NCBI RefSeq assembly: GCF_001815865.1
Contig: NZ_KV822195.1
Location: forward strand, 248,001-312,000
Source of the DNA: Abiotrophia sp. HMSC24B09
GTDB taxonomy: Bacteria; Bacillota; Bacilli; Lactobacillales; Aerococcaceae
Reading direction: 5' to 3'
DNA: 64,000 nt
The notes under the pieces are model-generated. The model did not search any database. It was not told the origin of the DNA and saw nothing but the letters and a program-made list of their open reading frames with translations. Shown piece by piece: positions 28,235 to 36,316 of this stretch (within the stretch, counting starts at the first letter, position 1; every line of letters begins with the position of its first letter). The position numbers and the translations under genes are program-made.

Positions 28235-28573
28235 ATGCCACACGAACACGACCACCATCACGATCATGATCATGATCATCATCATCATCATGACCACGAC
28301 CACCACGAACATATTACCATTGTGGATGAGAACGGAAATGAGGCTTTATACGAGATTCTCTTTACCTTCGAATCAGAAGATTATGGTAAGAACTACGTCA
28401 TTCTCTACCCAGCGGGTGCTATTGACGATGAGGACGTAGAACTTCAAGCTTACTCATTTACGGAAGGCGAGGACGGACAGTCCGGTGAATTATTGCCAAT
28501 CGAAGATGAGAAAGAATGGGATATGGTTGAGGAAGTCCTCAATACCTTCTTAGACGAAGAAGGCAATTTCTAA
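28235..28573 (+). CDS. DUF1292 (YrzB) protein with histidine-rich head
   Basis: A 112-residue acidic protein. The DUF1292 core starts near residue 27 ([10 protein letters not shown]) and ends near 111. The N-terminal 26 residues are almost only His, Asp and Glu: 16 histidines fall between residues 3 and 26. Such a head can bind zinc, nickel or copper, but no such role is established for the family. It completes the ireB-ruvX-yrzB operon. Confidence 0.88.
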   Translation: MPHEHDHHHDHDHDHHHHHDHDHHEHITIVDENGNEALYEILFTFESEDYGKNYVILYPAGAIDDEDVELQAYSFTEGEDGQSGELLPIEDEKEWDMVEEVLNTFLDEEGNF

Positions 28574-28578
28574 GCTAG

Positions 28579-28620
28579 TAAAAACCTGAGAGTTTGAATA
28601 TGACTCCCAGGTTTTATTTT
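28579..28620 (+). terminator. Terminator of the ireB operon
   Basis: Stem AAAACCTG-a-GAGT / ACTC-c-CAGGTTTT with one internal mismatch, then a T-rich tail. Confidence 0.75.
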
Positions 28621-28726
28621 GTTTTTTATCTAGGAGGCTAAAGATGAATAGAAATAGTTTTAGTTTTATAGTGCGAGTCTTTAACCGACTTGTAAAGGGA
28701 AAATAATGGCTATTTAACAGAAAAAT

Positions 28727-28735
28727 TGATATAAT
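28727..28735 (+). promoter_or_regulatory. mltG promoter (extended -10)
   Basis: TGATATAAT with no clear -35; 46 bases ahead of the GTG start. Confidence 0.5.
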
Positions 28736-28780
28736 GCATAGGATATATTGAATCTATCACATAGCGAAGGAGGTTCCTCA

Positions 28781-29956
28781 GTGAAAGTAGATTGGGACAA
28801 AGTCAAACAAGATGCGGAACTTAAGGAAGATCATCAGGTAAAAGAAGAATTGATGACCCAACGCATCGTCAAATACATTATCTTAGGATTAGTTGCCTTG
28901 GCCTTAGTTGTAGGTTTAGGTTGCTTCTGGTACTATAACGATTCCCTAAAGGCAGTTAACAACCAAAAGACAGAGACCATGCAAGTGACCATTCCAATTG
29001 GCTCTAGCAGTAAGGACATCGCGCGATTACTTAAGTCTCAAGGCTTGATTAAGAATGCCGATATCTTTAGCTTCTATATGAAGGCCAAAAGTGTCAATGG
29101 TCTCCAAGCTGGTCACTATGACTTAAGTCCTGCCATGGATGCCGATACCATTATTGCAACCCTTCAAAAGGGTGGTAAACCGATCGAAGTCGATGTGGAT
29201 ACCAAACTAACCGTTGTTGAAGGTATGCAACTGGAACAAATTGCCCAAATGGTGGAAGAAAACACCCCAATTAAGGCAGCTGATTTCTTAGCAACTGCTA
29301 ATGATGCTAGCTTCATCGAAGAGTTAAAATCTCAATATCCGAGCTTAATTTCAGGTTTGGATGGGGTAGAAGGACTCAAATATAAGTTAGAAGGTTACCT
29401 CTATCCGGCAACCTATGACTATATCGCTGGTACCAATGTTAAAGACCTGATTAAACAAATGGTGGGCAAGATGAACCTTGAATACCAAAAACTCAAGGAA
29501 GATATGGGCAATACTAGCTTAAGTTTCCATCAAATCTTGACCTTAGCTTCTATCATAGAGAAGGAAGGGGTCACAGATGAAGATCGCAAGCTCATCTCTG
29601 GTGTCTTCTATAACCGTATGAACAACGATATGCCACTGCAATCCGATATTACCGTCCTCTATGCCTTAGGTGAACACAAGGAACTGGTGACCATTAAGGA
29701 TACTGAAGTGGACTCACCATACAACCTGTATAAGCATACGGGCTTAGGACCAGGGCCCTACAATAGCCCAAGTCTCAGTGCAATTCAGGCTGCCATCTAT
29801 CCAACAGCCTCAGACTACTTCTACTTTGTAGCGGATATCGAGACCGGAAATGTCTACTATGCGACAACCTTGGAAGAACATGAAGCTCTAGTTGCTAAGT
29901 ATGTCAATAAGAATAGCAGTCAAGAATCAAGCCTATCATCAAGCGAAACAGAATAA
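28781..29956 (+). CDS. mltG: Endolytic murein transglycosylase MltG
   Basis: About 391 residues, starting at a GTG with AAGGAGG seven bases upstream. A TTG at 28748 would only lengthen the frame. A cytoplasmic head is followed by one membrane segment (about residues 26-48), a LysM-like subdomain (VTIPIGSSSKDIARLL near 70) and the YceG catalytic domain with glutamate in ASIIEKEG near 255. MltG cuts nascent glycan strands and works with PASTA-kinase-regulated peripheral wall synthesis in streptococci. It ends in a serine-rich tail. Confidence 0.95.
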   Translation: MKVDWDKVKQDAELKEDHQVKEELMTQRIVKYIILGLVALALVVGLGCFWYYNDSLKAVNNQKTETMQVTIPIGSSSKDIARLLKSQGLIKNADIFSFYMKAKSVNGLQAGHYDLSPAMDADTIIATLQKGGKPIEVDVDTKLTVVEGMQLEQIAQMVEENTPIKAADFLATANDASFIEELKSQYPSLISGLDGVEGLKYKLEGYLYPATYDYIAGTNVKDLIKQMVGKMNLEYQKLKEDMGNTSLSFHQILTLASIIEKEGVTDEDRKLISGVFYNRMNNDMPLQSDITVLYALGEHKELVTIKDTEVDSPYNLYKHTGLGPGPYNSPSLSAIQAAIYPTASDYFYFVADIETGNVYYATTLEEHEALVAKYVNKNSSQESSLSSSETE

Positions 29957-29979
29957 GAATAGAATGAGGGGAAAATAGT

Positions 29980-30630
29980 ATGTCAAATCGTCCGATTGTA
30001 ATTGGCGTAACCGGGGGTTCCGGGAGTGGAAAGTCCAGTGTCAGCATGAAGCTCATGGAGATTTTCGCCGATTTATCTGTCATGATGCTCCAGCATGACT
30101 TCTACTATAAGGACCAATCGCACCTACCTTTTGAAGAAAGACTTAAAACCAATTATGACCATCCATTGGCTTTTGACACGGATTTATTCGTGGCCGATCT
30201 CAATCGCCTCTTAGCAGGGGAAGCCATTGATAAGCCGGTTTATGACTTTGCCAACCACACGCGTAGCAGTGAAGTCATTCATCAAGAATCTAAGGATGTC
30301 ATTATCGTGGAAGGAATTCTTATTCTGGAAGATCCGCGCTTACGCGACTTAATGGATATTAAGGTCTATGTTGATACCGATGATGATATTCGTTTGGCTC
30401 GCCGGATTCTCCGCGATATTAAAGAGCGTGGCCGTTCAGTGGAGTCGGTTATTAACCAATATGTGGACGTGGTTAAGCCAATGCACCACCAATTTATTGA
30501 GCCAACCAAGCGTTACGCCGATATTATTGTCCCAGAAGGGGGCTATAACCAAGTGGCGATTGACCTCTTAGCCACCAAGATTCATTCTATCCTACAAGGC
30601 AAGGCTCTCGAAGCCAAACAAGAAGCCTAA
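29980..30630 (+). CDS. udk: Uridine kinase
   Basis: A 216-residue kinase that phosphorylates uridine and cytidine for pyrimidine salvage. P-loop GGSGSGKSS at residues 11-19, substrate-binding HDFYYKD near 38, VEGILIL near 109, and the RxxRDxxERGR lid near 130-142. It follows mltG by 23 bases, the conserved mltG-udk-greA order. Confidence 0.95.
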   Translation: MSNRPIVIGVTGGSGSGKSSVSMKLMEIFADLSVMMLQHDFYYKDQSHLPFEERLKTNYDHPLAFDTDLFVADLNRLLAGEAIDKPVYDFANHTRSSEVIHQESKDVIIVEGILILEDPRLRDLMDIKVYVDTDDDIRLARRILRDIKERGRSVESVINQYVDVVKPMHHQFIEPTKRYADIIVPEGGYNQVAIDLLATKIHSILQGKALEAKQEA

Positions 30631-30676
30631 GCAAAAGATGCTCTATAAATTTTTATGCCTAACTGTCAAATTATGA

Positions 30677-30705
30677 TTGCTAAATGACCAAGATAGTGTT
30701 ATATT
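30677..30705 (+). promoter_or_regulatory. greA promoter
   Basis: TTGCTA (30677-30682), a 17-bp spacer and TATATT (30700-30705) with TG one base upstream. Confidence 0.6.
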
Positions 30706-30730
30706 ATTTCTGTTCTGACAGAGGCAAGAC

Positions 30731-30770
30731 CGAGTGAGTTGGCGTAAGGCCAATTCGCTCGTGTTCTTTT
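30731..30770 (+). terminator. Hairpin in the greA leader, possible attenuator
   Basis: A 13-bp stem with two wobble pairs (30731-30743 with 30749-30761) followed by a T-rich tract. It lies between the greA promoter and the greA start, so it could end udk transcripts, attenuate greA, or both. Confidence 0.65.
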
Positions 30771-30827
30771 GTTTCTCCTAGGGGACGAGAAGCAACTATC
30801 CATTAAAAATAAGGAGTTAAGACGTAT

Positions 30828-31307
30828 ATGGAAGAAAAAGTATACCCAATGACCCTGGAAGGGAAAGCCAAATTAGAGGCTGAATTGGAAGATTTAAAAG
30901 TTAATAAACGTAAGGAGATTATCGAGCGTATTAAGATTGCCCGTTCATACGGTGACTTATCTGAAAACTCAGAGTACGATGCAGCTAAGGACGAACAAGC
31001 CTTCGTTGAAGGACGTATCTCTGTCATTGAGAAAATGATTCGTTTTGCGCAAATCATTGATGATCGCGATGTGGCAGATGATGTGGTGACCTTGGGTCGT
31101 ACGGTAAGCTTCATTGAATTACCAGGTAGTGACGAAGAGTCGTATACCATTGTGGGTTCTGCTGAAGCAGATCCATTAGAAGCCAAAATCTCTAACGATT
31201 CACCAATTGCTAAGGCAATTATTGGTAAAAAATTAGGGGATGTCGTAACGGTGGAAACACCAGGCGGATCCTTCGATTTGAAGATTACCAAAATTGAGAA
31301 AAATTAA
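30828..31307 (+). CDS. greA: Transcription elongation factor GreA
   Basis: A 159-residue factor that rescues backtracked RNA polymerase by stimulating transcript cleavage. An N-terminal coiled coil (about residues 10-75) carries the acidic tip region around [16 protein letters not shown], and the C-terminal FKBP-like domain contains GSAEADP near 110. Length and layout are standard. Confidence 0.97.
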   Translation: MEEKVYPMTLEGKAKLEAELEDLKVNKRKEIIERIKIARSYGDLSENSEYDAAKDEQAFVEGRISVIEKMIRFAQIIDDRDVADDVVTLGRTVSFIELPGSDEESYTIVGSAEADPLEAKISNDSPIAKAIIGKKLGDVVTVETPGGSFDLKITKIEKN

Positions 31308-31314
31308 CTTACTT

Positions 31315-31349
31315 AGAGGCTAGGATGTGATGCTAGCCTCTTTTCTTTT
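31315..31349 (+). terminator. Terminator after greA
   Basis: Perfect 9-bp stem AGAGGCTAG/CTAGCCTCT (31315-31323 with 31333-31341) and T-run. Confidence 0.85.
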
Positions 31350-31455
31350 GCCGAATTATGGAGCAGCTTTTCCTAGGGGATGGGGGTTAAGGGTTTTCCT
31401 ATGGCTTAAAATTGTTTATAATAAGAAGCGTAAGCTAAGAAAGGAGGGCGGACAG

Positions 31456-32208
31456 ATGATTGCTTTTTTAAAGCGCCATATTTTTCAGATTTTTGCTTTG
31501 GCTGGGACAGCCTTGGTCTTTGAACTCATGGGGCGGGGCGTCACCTTTCTCTTGTTTTTAGGTAGCCTAGTCTTGCTAGTTGCCAGTGTCTACATACCCA
31601 TCGGGATTTTTAGGGGCATGACCTTGGTTTTGTCTCTGACTAGTTTCTTTGTGGCCATTTTCATGACCCAATCTATCTGGCTAGTGCTCTTGGTCTTGGT
31701 GCTCTTTTATTGGCTCTTCCGGGGACCTAACGGCAATGAGTTCCTAGTTTGGGGAGAGTCACTACTCCATCCCTTCGGTGGTGCCAAGGAAGCCTATCAC
31801 GGGGTCAAGTTAATCCAACCTCAGAGTGGTCAGCGGACCCTAATCAAGCGCGAATCCCTGATCGCCTCTATGGAATCTAAAACCAACTATTATGAATGGG
31901 ATGATATCAATATTGTTTTCTTAGGGGGGAGCTCCATTGTCGACTTGGGCAACACCCTCCTGCCGCCTGAGCAATCGACCATTGTCATTCGTAAATTATT
32001 TGGCCGTACGCGGCTGATTATTCCGCGTGACGTAGGTTTCCGGCTCAATATCTCAGCTATATCAGGTGCGGTGGTCTTCGAGAACCAAAGCTATTCCTTA
32101 GTAGGGGAAAACTTCCGTTGGGAGACTGCGGGATATGCCGCCACGCCACGGCGTCTCAATATCATGATTTCTGTTGCCTTTGGTGAAGTGGAGGTGATTG
32201 TGCTATGA
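31456..32208 (+). CDS. liaF: Cell-envelope stress regulator LiaF
   Basis: About 250 residues. The N-terminal half has four closely packed membrane segments (about residues 5-90); the C-terminal half is the DUF2154-type beta domain (WDDINIVFLGGSSIVDL near 145, FGRTRLIIPRDVG near 180). LiaF restrains the LiaS kinase in the absence of cell-wall damage. The frame opens much earlier inside the greA terminator region, but AAGGAGG before the ATG at 31456 fixes the start. It overlaps liaS by ATGA. Confidence 0.92.
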   Translation: MIAFLKRHIFQIFALAGTALVFELMGRGVTFLLFLGSLVLLVASVYIPIGIFRGMTLVLSLTSFFVAIFMTQSIWLVLLVLVLFYWLFRGPNGNEFLVWGESLLHPFGGAKEAYHGVKLIQPQSGQRTLIKRESLIASMESKTNYYEWDDINIVFLGGSSIVDLGNTLLPPEQSTIVIRKLFGRTRLIIPRDVGFRLNISAISGAVVFENQSYSLVGENFRWETAGYAATPRRLNIMISVAFGEVEVIVL

Positions 32209-33263
32209 ACCTACATTTATGGCGCCGTCTCTTCCTCTATCAGCTCTTGGTTAATTTGGCCATTACAACCATTATGGTGGGTCTTCAAGTCTACGTCTTC
32301 CAGACCTTGAGTTTGGCTAGTCTCTGGGAGTTGACCTGGTTCCAAATTCCATTTTATCTAGTCTTGGTAGGAGCTAATTTCAGTATTGCCCTGGTAGTAT
32401 CAGGCTTCCTGACTTTCTTCCTCAGTGGCCCTTATGAAGAGCTTCGGGCTAAGATTAATTGGCTTTTGCTAGGAAAATATCAACATCCTATTTTTAAGGA
32501 TTCTGGCAAGGGACTGCACGCCTGGTACGATTATAGTGGTGTTGTTTCATCAGATCTCAACCGTATCCGTGACAAGCTCGTCCAGCTGTCTAGAGACCTG
32601 CAGGATTTTGCTGCTTCCCCAACCTTCGTAGGGGAAGAAACCAAGGAAGAAATTATCGAGACTGAACGCCATCGGATTGCGCGGGAGCTTCATGATTCGG
32701 TTAGTCAGCAGCTCTTTGCAGCCACCATGATGCTTTCAGCCATCAAAGACCAAGAGCAGGCTGAGATTGCAGAACCTATCCGCCAACAAATTATTCGGGT
32801 CGATAAGGTTATTGCGACGGCTCAAATTGAGATGCGAGCCCTCTTGTTACATTTGAGACCGATTGGATTAGAAGATCGGTCCCTTAAGCAGGGGATTGAA
32901 CAGTTATTACTTGAGCTCCAGACCAAGATTCCGACGACGATTGTCTGGGACTTGGCCGATGTGCGCTTGGAATCCGGTATTGAGGACCATCTCTTCCGCA
33001 TTGTACAAGAAGCTATTTCTAATACCTTAAGACACGCTAGAGCTAACCGTCTGGAGGTTTACCTTCAAGTGGATGAGAGCTCGGCTCAGCTCAAAATTGT
33101 GGATGACGGCCTAGGCTTTGACATGGATAAGGCTGACAAGGTCGGATCCTATGGTTTGCGTAATATTCGAGAACGGGTGACCAATCTTGGGGGCGAATGT
33201 AAGATTCTCAGTATGACAGGTAAGGGGACCGTTCTGGATATCACCCTTCCTATAAGATTTTAA
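32205..33263 (+). CDS. liaS: Sensor histidine kinase LiaS (VraS family)
   Basis: A 352-residue membrane kinase with two N-terminal membrane segments and a very short outside loop, the intramembrane-sensing type. The HisKA_3 phospho-acceptor is in RIARELHDSVSQQL (H163), and the ATPase domain has DDGLGFD and YGLRNIRERV near 305-325. Responds, with LiaF, to lipid II-binding antibiotics and membrane damage in related species. Coupled to liaF by a 4-base overlap. Confidence 0.95.
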   Translation: MNLHLWRRLFLYQLLVNLAITTIMVGLQVYVFQTLSLASLWELTWFQIPFYLVLVGANFSIALVVSGFLTFFLSGPYEELRAKINWLLLGKYQHPIFKDSGKGLHAWYDYSGVVSSDLNRIRDKLVQLSRDLQDFAASPTFVGEETKEEIIETERHRIARELHDSVSQQLFAATMMLSAIKDQEQAEIAEPIRQQIIRVDKVIATAQIEMRALLLHLRPIGLEDRSLKQGIEQLLLELQTKIPTTIVWDLADVRLESGIEDHLFRIVQEAISNTLRHARANRLEVYLQVDESSAQLKIVDDGLGFDMDKADKVGSYGLRNIRERVTNLGGECKILSMTGKGTVLDITLPIRF

Positions 33264-33275
33264 GGAGGTAAGTAG

Positions 33276-33911
33276 ATGATTAAGGTATTACTAGTGGACG
33301 ACCATGAAATGGTCCGACTAGGAGTCTCATCATATTTAATGATTCAGTCTGACATGGAAGTAGTGGGGGAAGCCTGTAACGGCTTAGAAGGCTATCATAA
33401 GGCCCTTGAATTACGACCAGACATTATCCTCATGGATTTAGTCATGGATGTCATGGATGGGATTGAGGCTACTCAGAAGATTATGGCAGATTGGCCTCAA
33501 GCTAAGATTATTATCGTAACCTCCTTCCTGGATGATGAGAAGGTCTATCCGGCTATGGAGGCGGGAGCTAGCTCCTACTTACTTAAGACTTCGTCTGCTG
33601 CTGAAATTGCCCAAGCCATCCGTTCTACCTATCAAGGGCATAAGGTGATTGAACCTGCCGTGACAGAGAAGATTATCGAGCACCGATTAGATCAAGCACG
33701 GCCTAAGCCTCATGATGAGTTGACTAATCGGGAGTTGGATGTCTTACGTCTAATAGGTCAAGGCTACTCCAATCAAGCCATTGCCGAGGAACTGGTCATT
33801 ACCCTTAAGACGGTTAAGACCCATGTCTCCAATATCTTCACCAAGTTGGAAGTAGAAGACCGTACTCAGGCGGCTATTTACGCGGTTCACCATCATTTGG
33901 ACGGTCAGTGA
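33276..33911 (+). CDS. liaR: Response regulator LiaR (VraR family)
   Basis: A 211-residue NarL-type regulator. The receiver domain has VDDHEMVRLG near residues 7-16 and the phospho-acceptor in ILMDLVMD near 52-59. The LuxR-type helix-turn-helix is near 147-205 (LTNRELDVLRLIGQGYSN). Partner of LiaS; LiaR activates envelope-protection genes. AAGGAGG before the ATG. Confidence 0.95.
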   Translation: MIKVLLVDDHEMVRLGVSSYLMIQSDMEVVGEACNGLEGYHKALELRPDIILMDLVMDVMDGIEATQKIMADWPQAKIIIVTSFLDDEKVYPAMEAGASSYLLKTSSAAEIAQAIRSTYQGHKVIEPAVTEKIIEHRLDQARPKPHDELTNRELDVLRLIGQGYSNQAIAEELVITLKTVKTHVSNIFTKLEVEDRTQAAIYAVHHHLDGQ

Positions 33912-33983
33912 GCACCTAGTTAGGTCCTGTCTTAAGGACCATGCTATAATAAAAACAGCAAGTCAAGAGAAGGAGTGTAAGGG

Positions 33984-34310
33984 ATGGAATTAAAAGTAGA
34001 TCCAGCATCAGTTGCTTGGTTTAAGGAAGAAGTAGGATTGCCCCAAGGGGCTGGCGTACGTTTTTTAGTCAAGGTTTATGGTTGTAGCCCTATTAACAGC
34101 GGCTTTTCTCTCGCTATGGAAACCAACTACCCAAGTGAACCAGGTGTCACTTATGAAGCAGACGGCGTGCTCTTCTATATTGAGAGTCGTGACGAATGGT
34201 TCTTCGATGGACATGATTTGTCGGTTGAGTTTGATGAGGGTCATGGTGAGCCGGCCTATATCTTTGTTAAAGATGGGGTGGCTGTCAATCCCCTAGTGAA
34301 GGAGGCTTAA
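33984..34310 (+). CDS. HesB/IscA-like protein with a single cysteine
   Basis: A 108-residue protein of the HesB/YneR-like branch of the iron-sulfur biosynthesis fold. True A-type carriers use three cysteines; here only one is present (VYGCSP near residue 32), so cluster carriage is doubtful. Acidic, cytoplasmic. Its stop lies three bases before the ECF S-component gene. Function unassigned. Confidence 0.75.
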   Translation: MELKVDPASVAWFKEEVGLPQGAGVRFLVKVYGCSPINSGFSLAMETNYPSEPGVTYEADGVLFYIESRDEWFFDGHDLSVEFDEGHGEPAYIFVKDGVAVNPLVKEA

Positions 34311-34313
34311 GAC

Positions 34314-34931
34314 ATGACTCAAAATCAACGCTATGGTTCGCAAAATAAAACCAACCAACTAGTTAAATTAAGTGTCTTTGTGGCCTTGATTATTATCCAA
34401 TCATGGGTGCCTATGTTGGGTAACATTCCGACCCCAGTCTTATCCATTACTTACATCCATGTTACCGTCATTTTAGCAACTCTCTGGCTAGGTTGGAAAG
34501 AGGGCGTCTTGGTTGGGACGGCTTGGGGATTAAATTCTTGGATTCGTGCCCTAACTGCACCTGTGTCACCCATTAATGCCCAAGTTTTAAGTGATGTCAT
34601 GGTCAGCGTCTTGCCACGTATGCTCATGCCATTGATTTTGGCCGGCTTGATTGTGGTATTCAAGTCTTGGAGTAAAAATCCACGTCTAGTGGGAGCCTTG
34701 GCTGGCTTTAGTGGTAGTTTTCTCAATACTTTCTTGGTTTTAGGAGCTATTGTTTTATTCAAGCAAGAAGTTTATATGACCATTAAAGGGGTAGACCAGA
34801 CCGGTCTTTGGCAATTATTAGGGGGCATCATTGCGACCAACGGGATCTTGGAAGCTTTTGTCGCAGCTATTTTAACCCCAATTTTCTATCAGGTGACCTT
34901 ACAACTGGCTAAGCGTCAGGGACAACATTAA
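34314..34931 (+). CDS. ECF transporter substrate-binding (S) component
   Basis: A 205-residue membrane protein with about six hydrophobic segments. The small S component binds a vitamin and docks to the shared EcfT/EcfA module, not encoded in this window. The layout IPTPVLSITYIHVTVI followed by LGWKEGVLVG recalls the pantothenate/folate-type S components. Substrate cannot be decided, and no vitamin riboswitch is seen upstream. Confidence 0.8.
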   Translation: MTQNQRYGSQNKTNQLVKLSVFVALIIIQSWVPMLGNIPTPVLSITYIHVTVILATLWLGWKEGVLVGTAWGLNSWIRALTAPVSPINAQVLSDVMVSVLPRMLMPLILAGLIVVFKSWSKNPRLVGALAGFSGSFLNTFLVLGAIVLFKQEVYMTIKGVDQTGLWQLLGGIIATNGILEAFVAAILTPIFYQVTLQLAKRQGQH

Positions 34932-34940
34932 GCCTATAAG

Positions 34941-34968
34941 AAGCGAACTTAGAAGGTTCGCTTTTTTT
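34941..34968 (+). terminator. Terminator after ECF S component
   Basis: Perfect 8-bp stem AAGCGAAC/GTTCGCTT (34941-34948 with 34956-34963) and a T-run. Confidence 0.85.
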
Positions 34969-35104
34969 ATGCTTTTAGGGCTTAGACTGCCTTGCTTTAA
35001 GCAAGATTTAGTTGACTTTTCGGCTATCTAGCGCACTAGGGCGACATTTTCATGAAAATATACGAACGATTGAGAATGGTTTTAGTAAAACATCATCGAA
35101 TTTC

Positions 35105-35133
35105 TTGCTAGATTGACCTAATAATGATATAAT
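35105..35133 (+). promoter_or_regulatory. Promoter of the nucleoside ABC operon
   Basis: TTGCTA (35105-35110), a 17-bp spacer and TATAAT (35128-35133) with TG one base upstream. Confidence 0.65.
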
Positions 35134-35188
35134 GTAAGGGAATTCAGCGCGAGTTCACGAGTAAGAAATATTCAAAGGAGATGTTTTA

Positions 35189-36214
35189 ATGAAGAAAGCT
35201 TTTGGATTAGCAGCTACAGCCTTGACAGTAGCAAGTTTGGTAGCACCTGTTGCCGTAAATGCGGCTGATTTTTCTGCAGTGATTGTCACAGACGTAGGTG
35301 GGGTAGACGACAAGTCCTTCAACCAAAGCGCCTGGGAAGGTCTTGAGCAATTCGGTAAAGAAAACAAGTTAGAAAAAGGAGTAGGTGGCTATGACTACTT
35401 ACAATCCAATAGCGACTCTGACTATGTGACTAACCTTAACTCAGCAGTCCAAGCAAACTTCTCCTTAATCTTCGGGATTGGTTATAAATTAGAAGCTGCA
35501 GTCAAAGAAGCAGCCACTCAATACCCAGATAAGCACTTTGCTATTGTGGACTCTGTAGTTGACTTACCAAACGTTGCTTCTTTGACCTTCAAGGATAATG
35601 AAGCAGCCTTCTTAGCAGGGGTAGCCGCTGCTAAGACCACTAAGACCAAACAAGTTGGTTTTATCGGTGGGGTCGAAGGTTTCGTTATTGACCGTTTTGA
35701 AGCTGGTTTCGTTGAAGGCGTAAAAGCAGTTGATCCTTCTATCAAAGTTGAAGTTCAATACGCAGGTTCATTTGCTGATGCAGCTAAAGGGAAACAATTA
35801 GCTGCTGCTATGTACTCAGGTGGTGCAGATGTTATCTTCCACGCTTCTGGTGGTACCGGGAACGGTGTCTTCTCTGAAGCTAAGGATATCGTAACTAACG
35901 ATCCTAAACGTGAAGTATATGTTATCGGGGTTGACTTAGACCAAGATGCAGAAGGTCTAGTCACTGTAGATGGCAAAGAACGTCACTTAACCTTAGCTTC
36001 AACACTCAAAGGGGTAGGCTCTGCGGTTAAGAAGTTCGCACAAGAGACCAAAGAAGGTAAATTCAAATCTGGTAACACTATTTACGGCTTGAAAGACGGC
36101 GGGGTTGACTTAACGACTGCCCAATTATCACCTGAAGCTAAAAAAGCTGTTGAAGAATACAAAGCTAAAATCGTCAAAGGTGAAATCACTGTACCTGAAA
36201 AACCAAATCGTTAA
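35189..36214 (+). CDS. BMP-family nucleoside-binding protein without lipobox
   Basis: A 341-residue extracytoplasmic binding protein of the BmpA/PnrA family, which captures purine nucleosides for an ABC importer. Visible: VTDVGGVDDKSFNQSAWEGL near residues 34-53, FIGGVEGFVIDRFEAGF near 155, and GVDLDQD near 250. The signal sequence ends VAPVAVNAADF, a signal-peptidase-I-like site; there is no lipobox cysteine, although Gram-positive members are normally lipoproteins. First gene of the uptake operon, with a terminator after it. Confidence 0.9.
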   Translation: MKKAFGLAATALTVASLVAPVAVNAADFSAVIVTDVGGVDDKSFNQSAWEGLEQFGKENKLEKGVGGYDYLQSNSDSDYVTNLNSAVQANFSLIFGIGYKLEAAVKEAATQYPDKHFAIVDSVVDLPNVASLTFKDNEAAFLAGVAAAKTTKTKQVGFIGGVEGFVIDRFEAGFVEGVKAVDPSIKVEVQYAGSFADAAKGKQLAAAMYSGGADVIFHASGGTGNGVFSEAKDIVTNDPKREVYVIGVDLDQDAEGLVTVDGKERHLTLASTLKGVGSAVKKFAQETKEGKFKSGNTIYGLKDGGVDLTTAQLSPEAKKAVEEYKAKIVKGEITVPEKPNR

Positions 36215-36230
36215 TAAAGGCTTAGGTACT

Positions 36231-36260
36231 AGGAGCTGGGGGCAACCTGGCTCCTTTTTT
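36231..36260 (+). terminator. Intra-operon terminator after the binding protein gene
   Basis: A 10-bp stem (36231-36240 with 36246-36255, two wobble pairs) followed by T residues. It lies between the binding-protein gene and the ATPase gene, so the binding protein is probably made in excess. Confidence 0.75.
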
Positions 36261-36316
36261 GAAAGTAAAATGCACTTATAAAATAAGGTAAGTATTAATT
36301 AAGAAGGAGGGATTCT

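Noticed and set aside
31327..31455. Upstream extension of liaF
   Set aside because: The extension begins inside the greA terminator and has no binding site; AAGGAGG marks the ATG at 31456.
34969..35188. Purine riboswitch before the nucleoside operon
   Set aside because: No purine-aptamer core sequences were found; only a promoter and a weak PurBox-like site.
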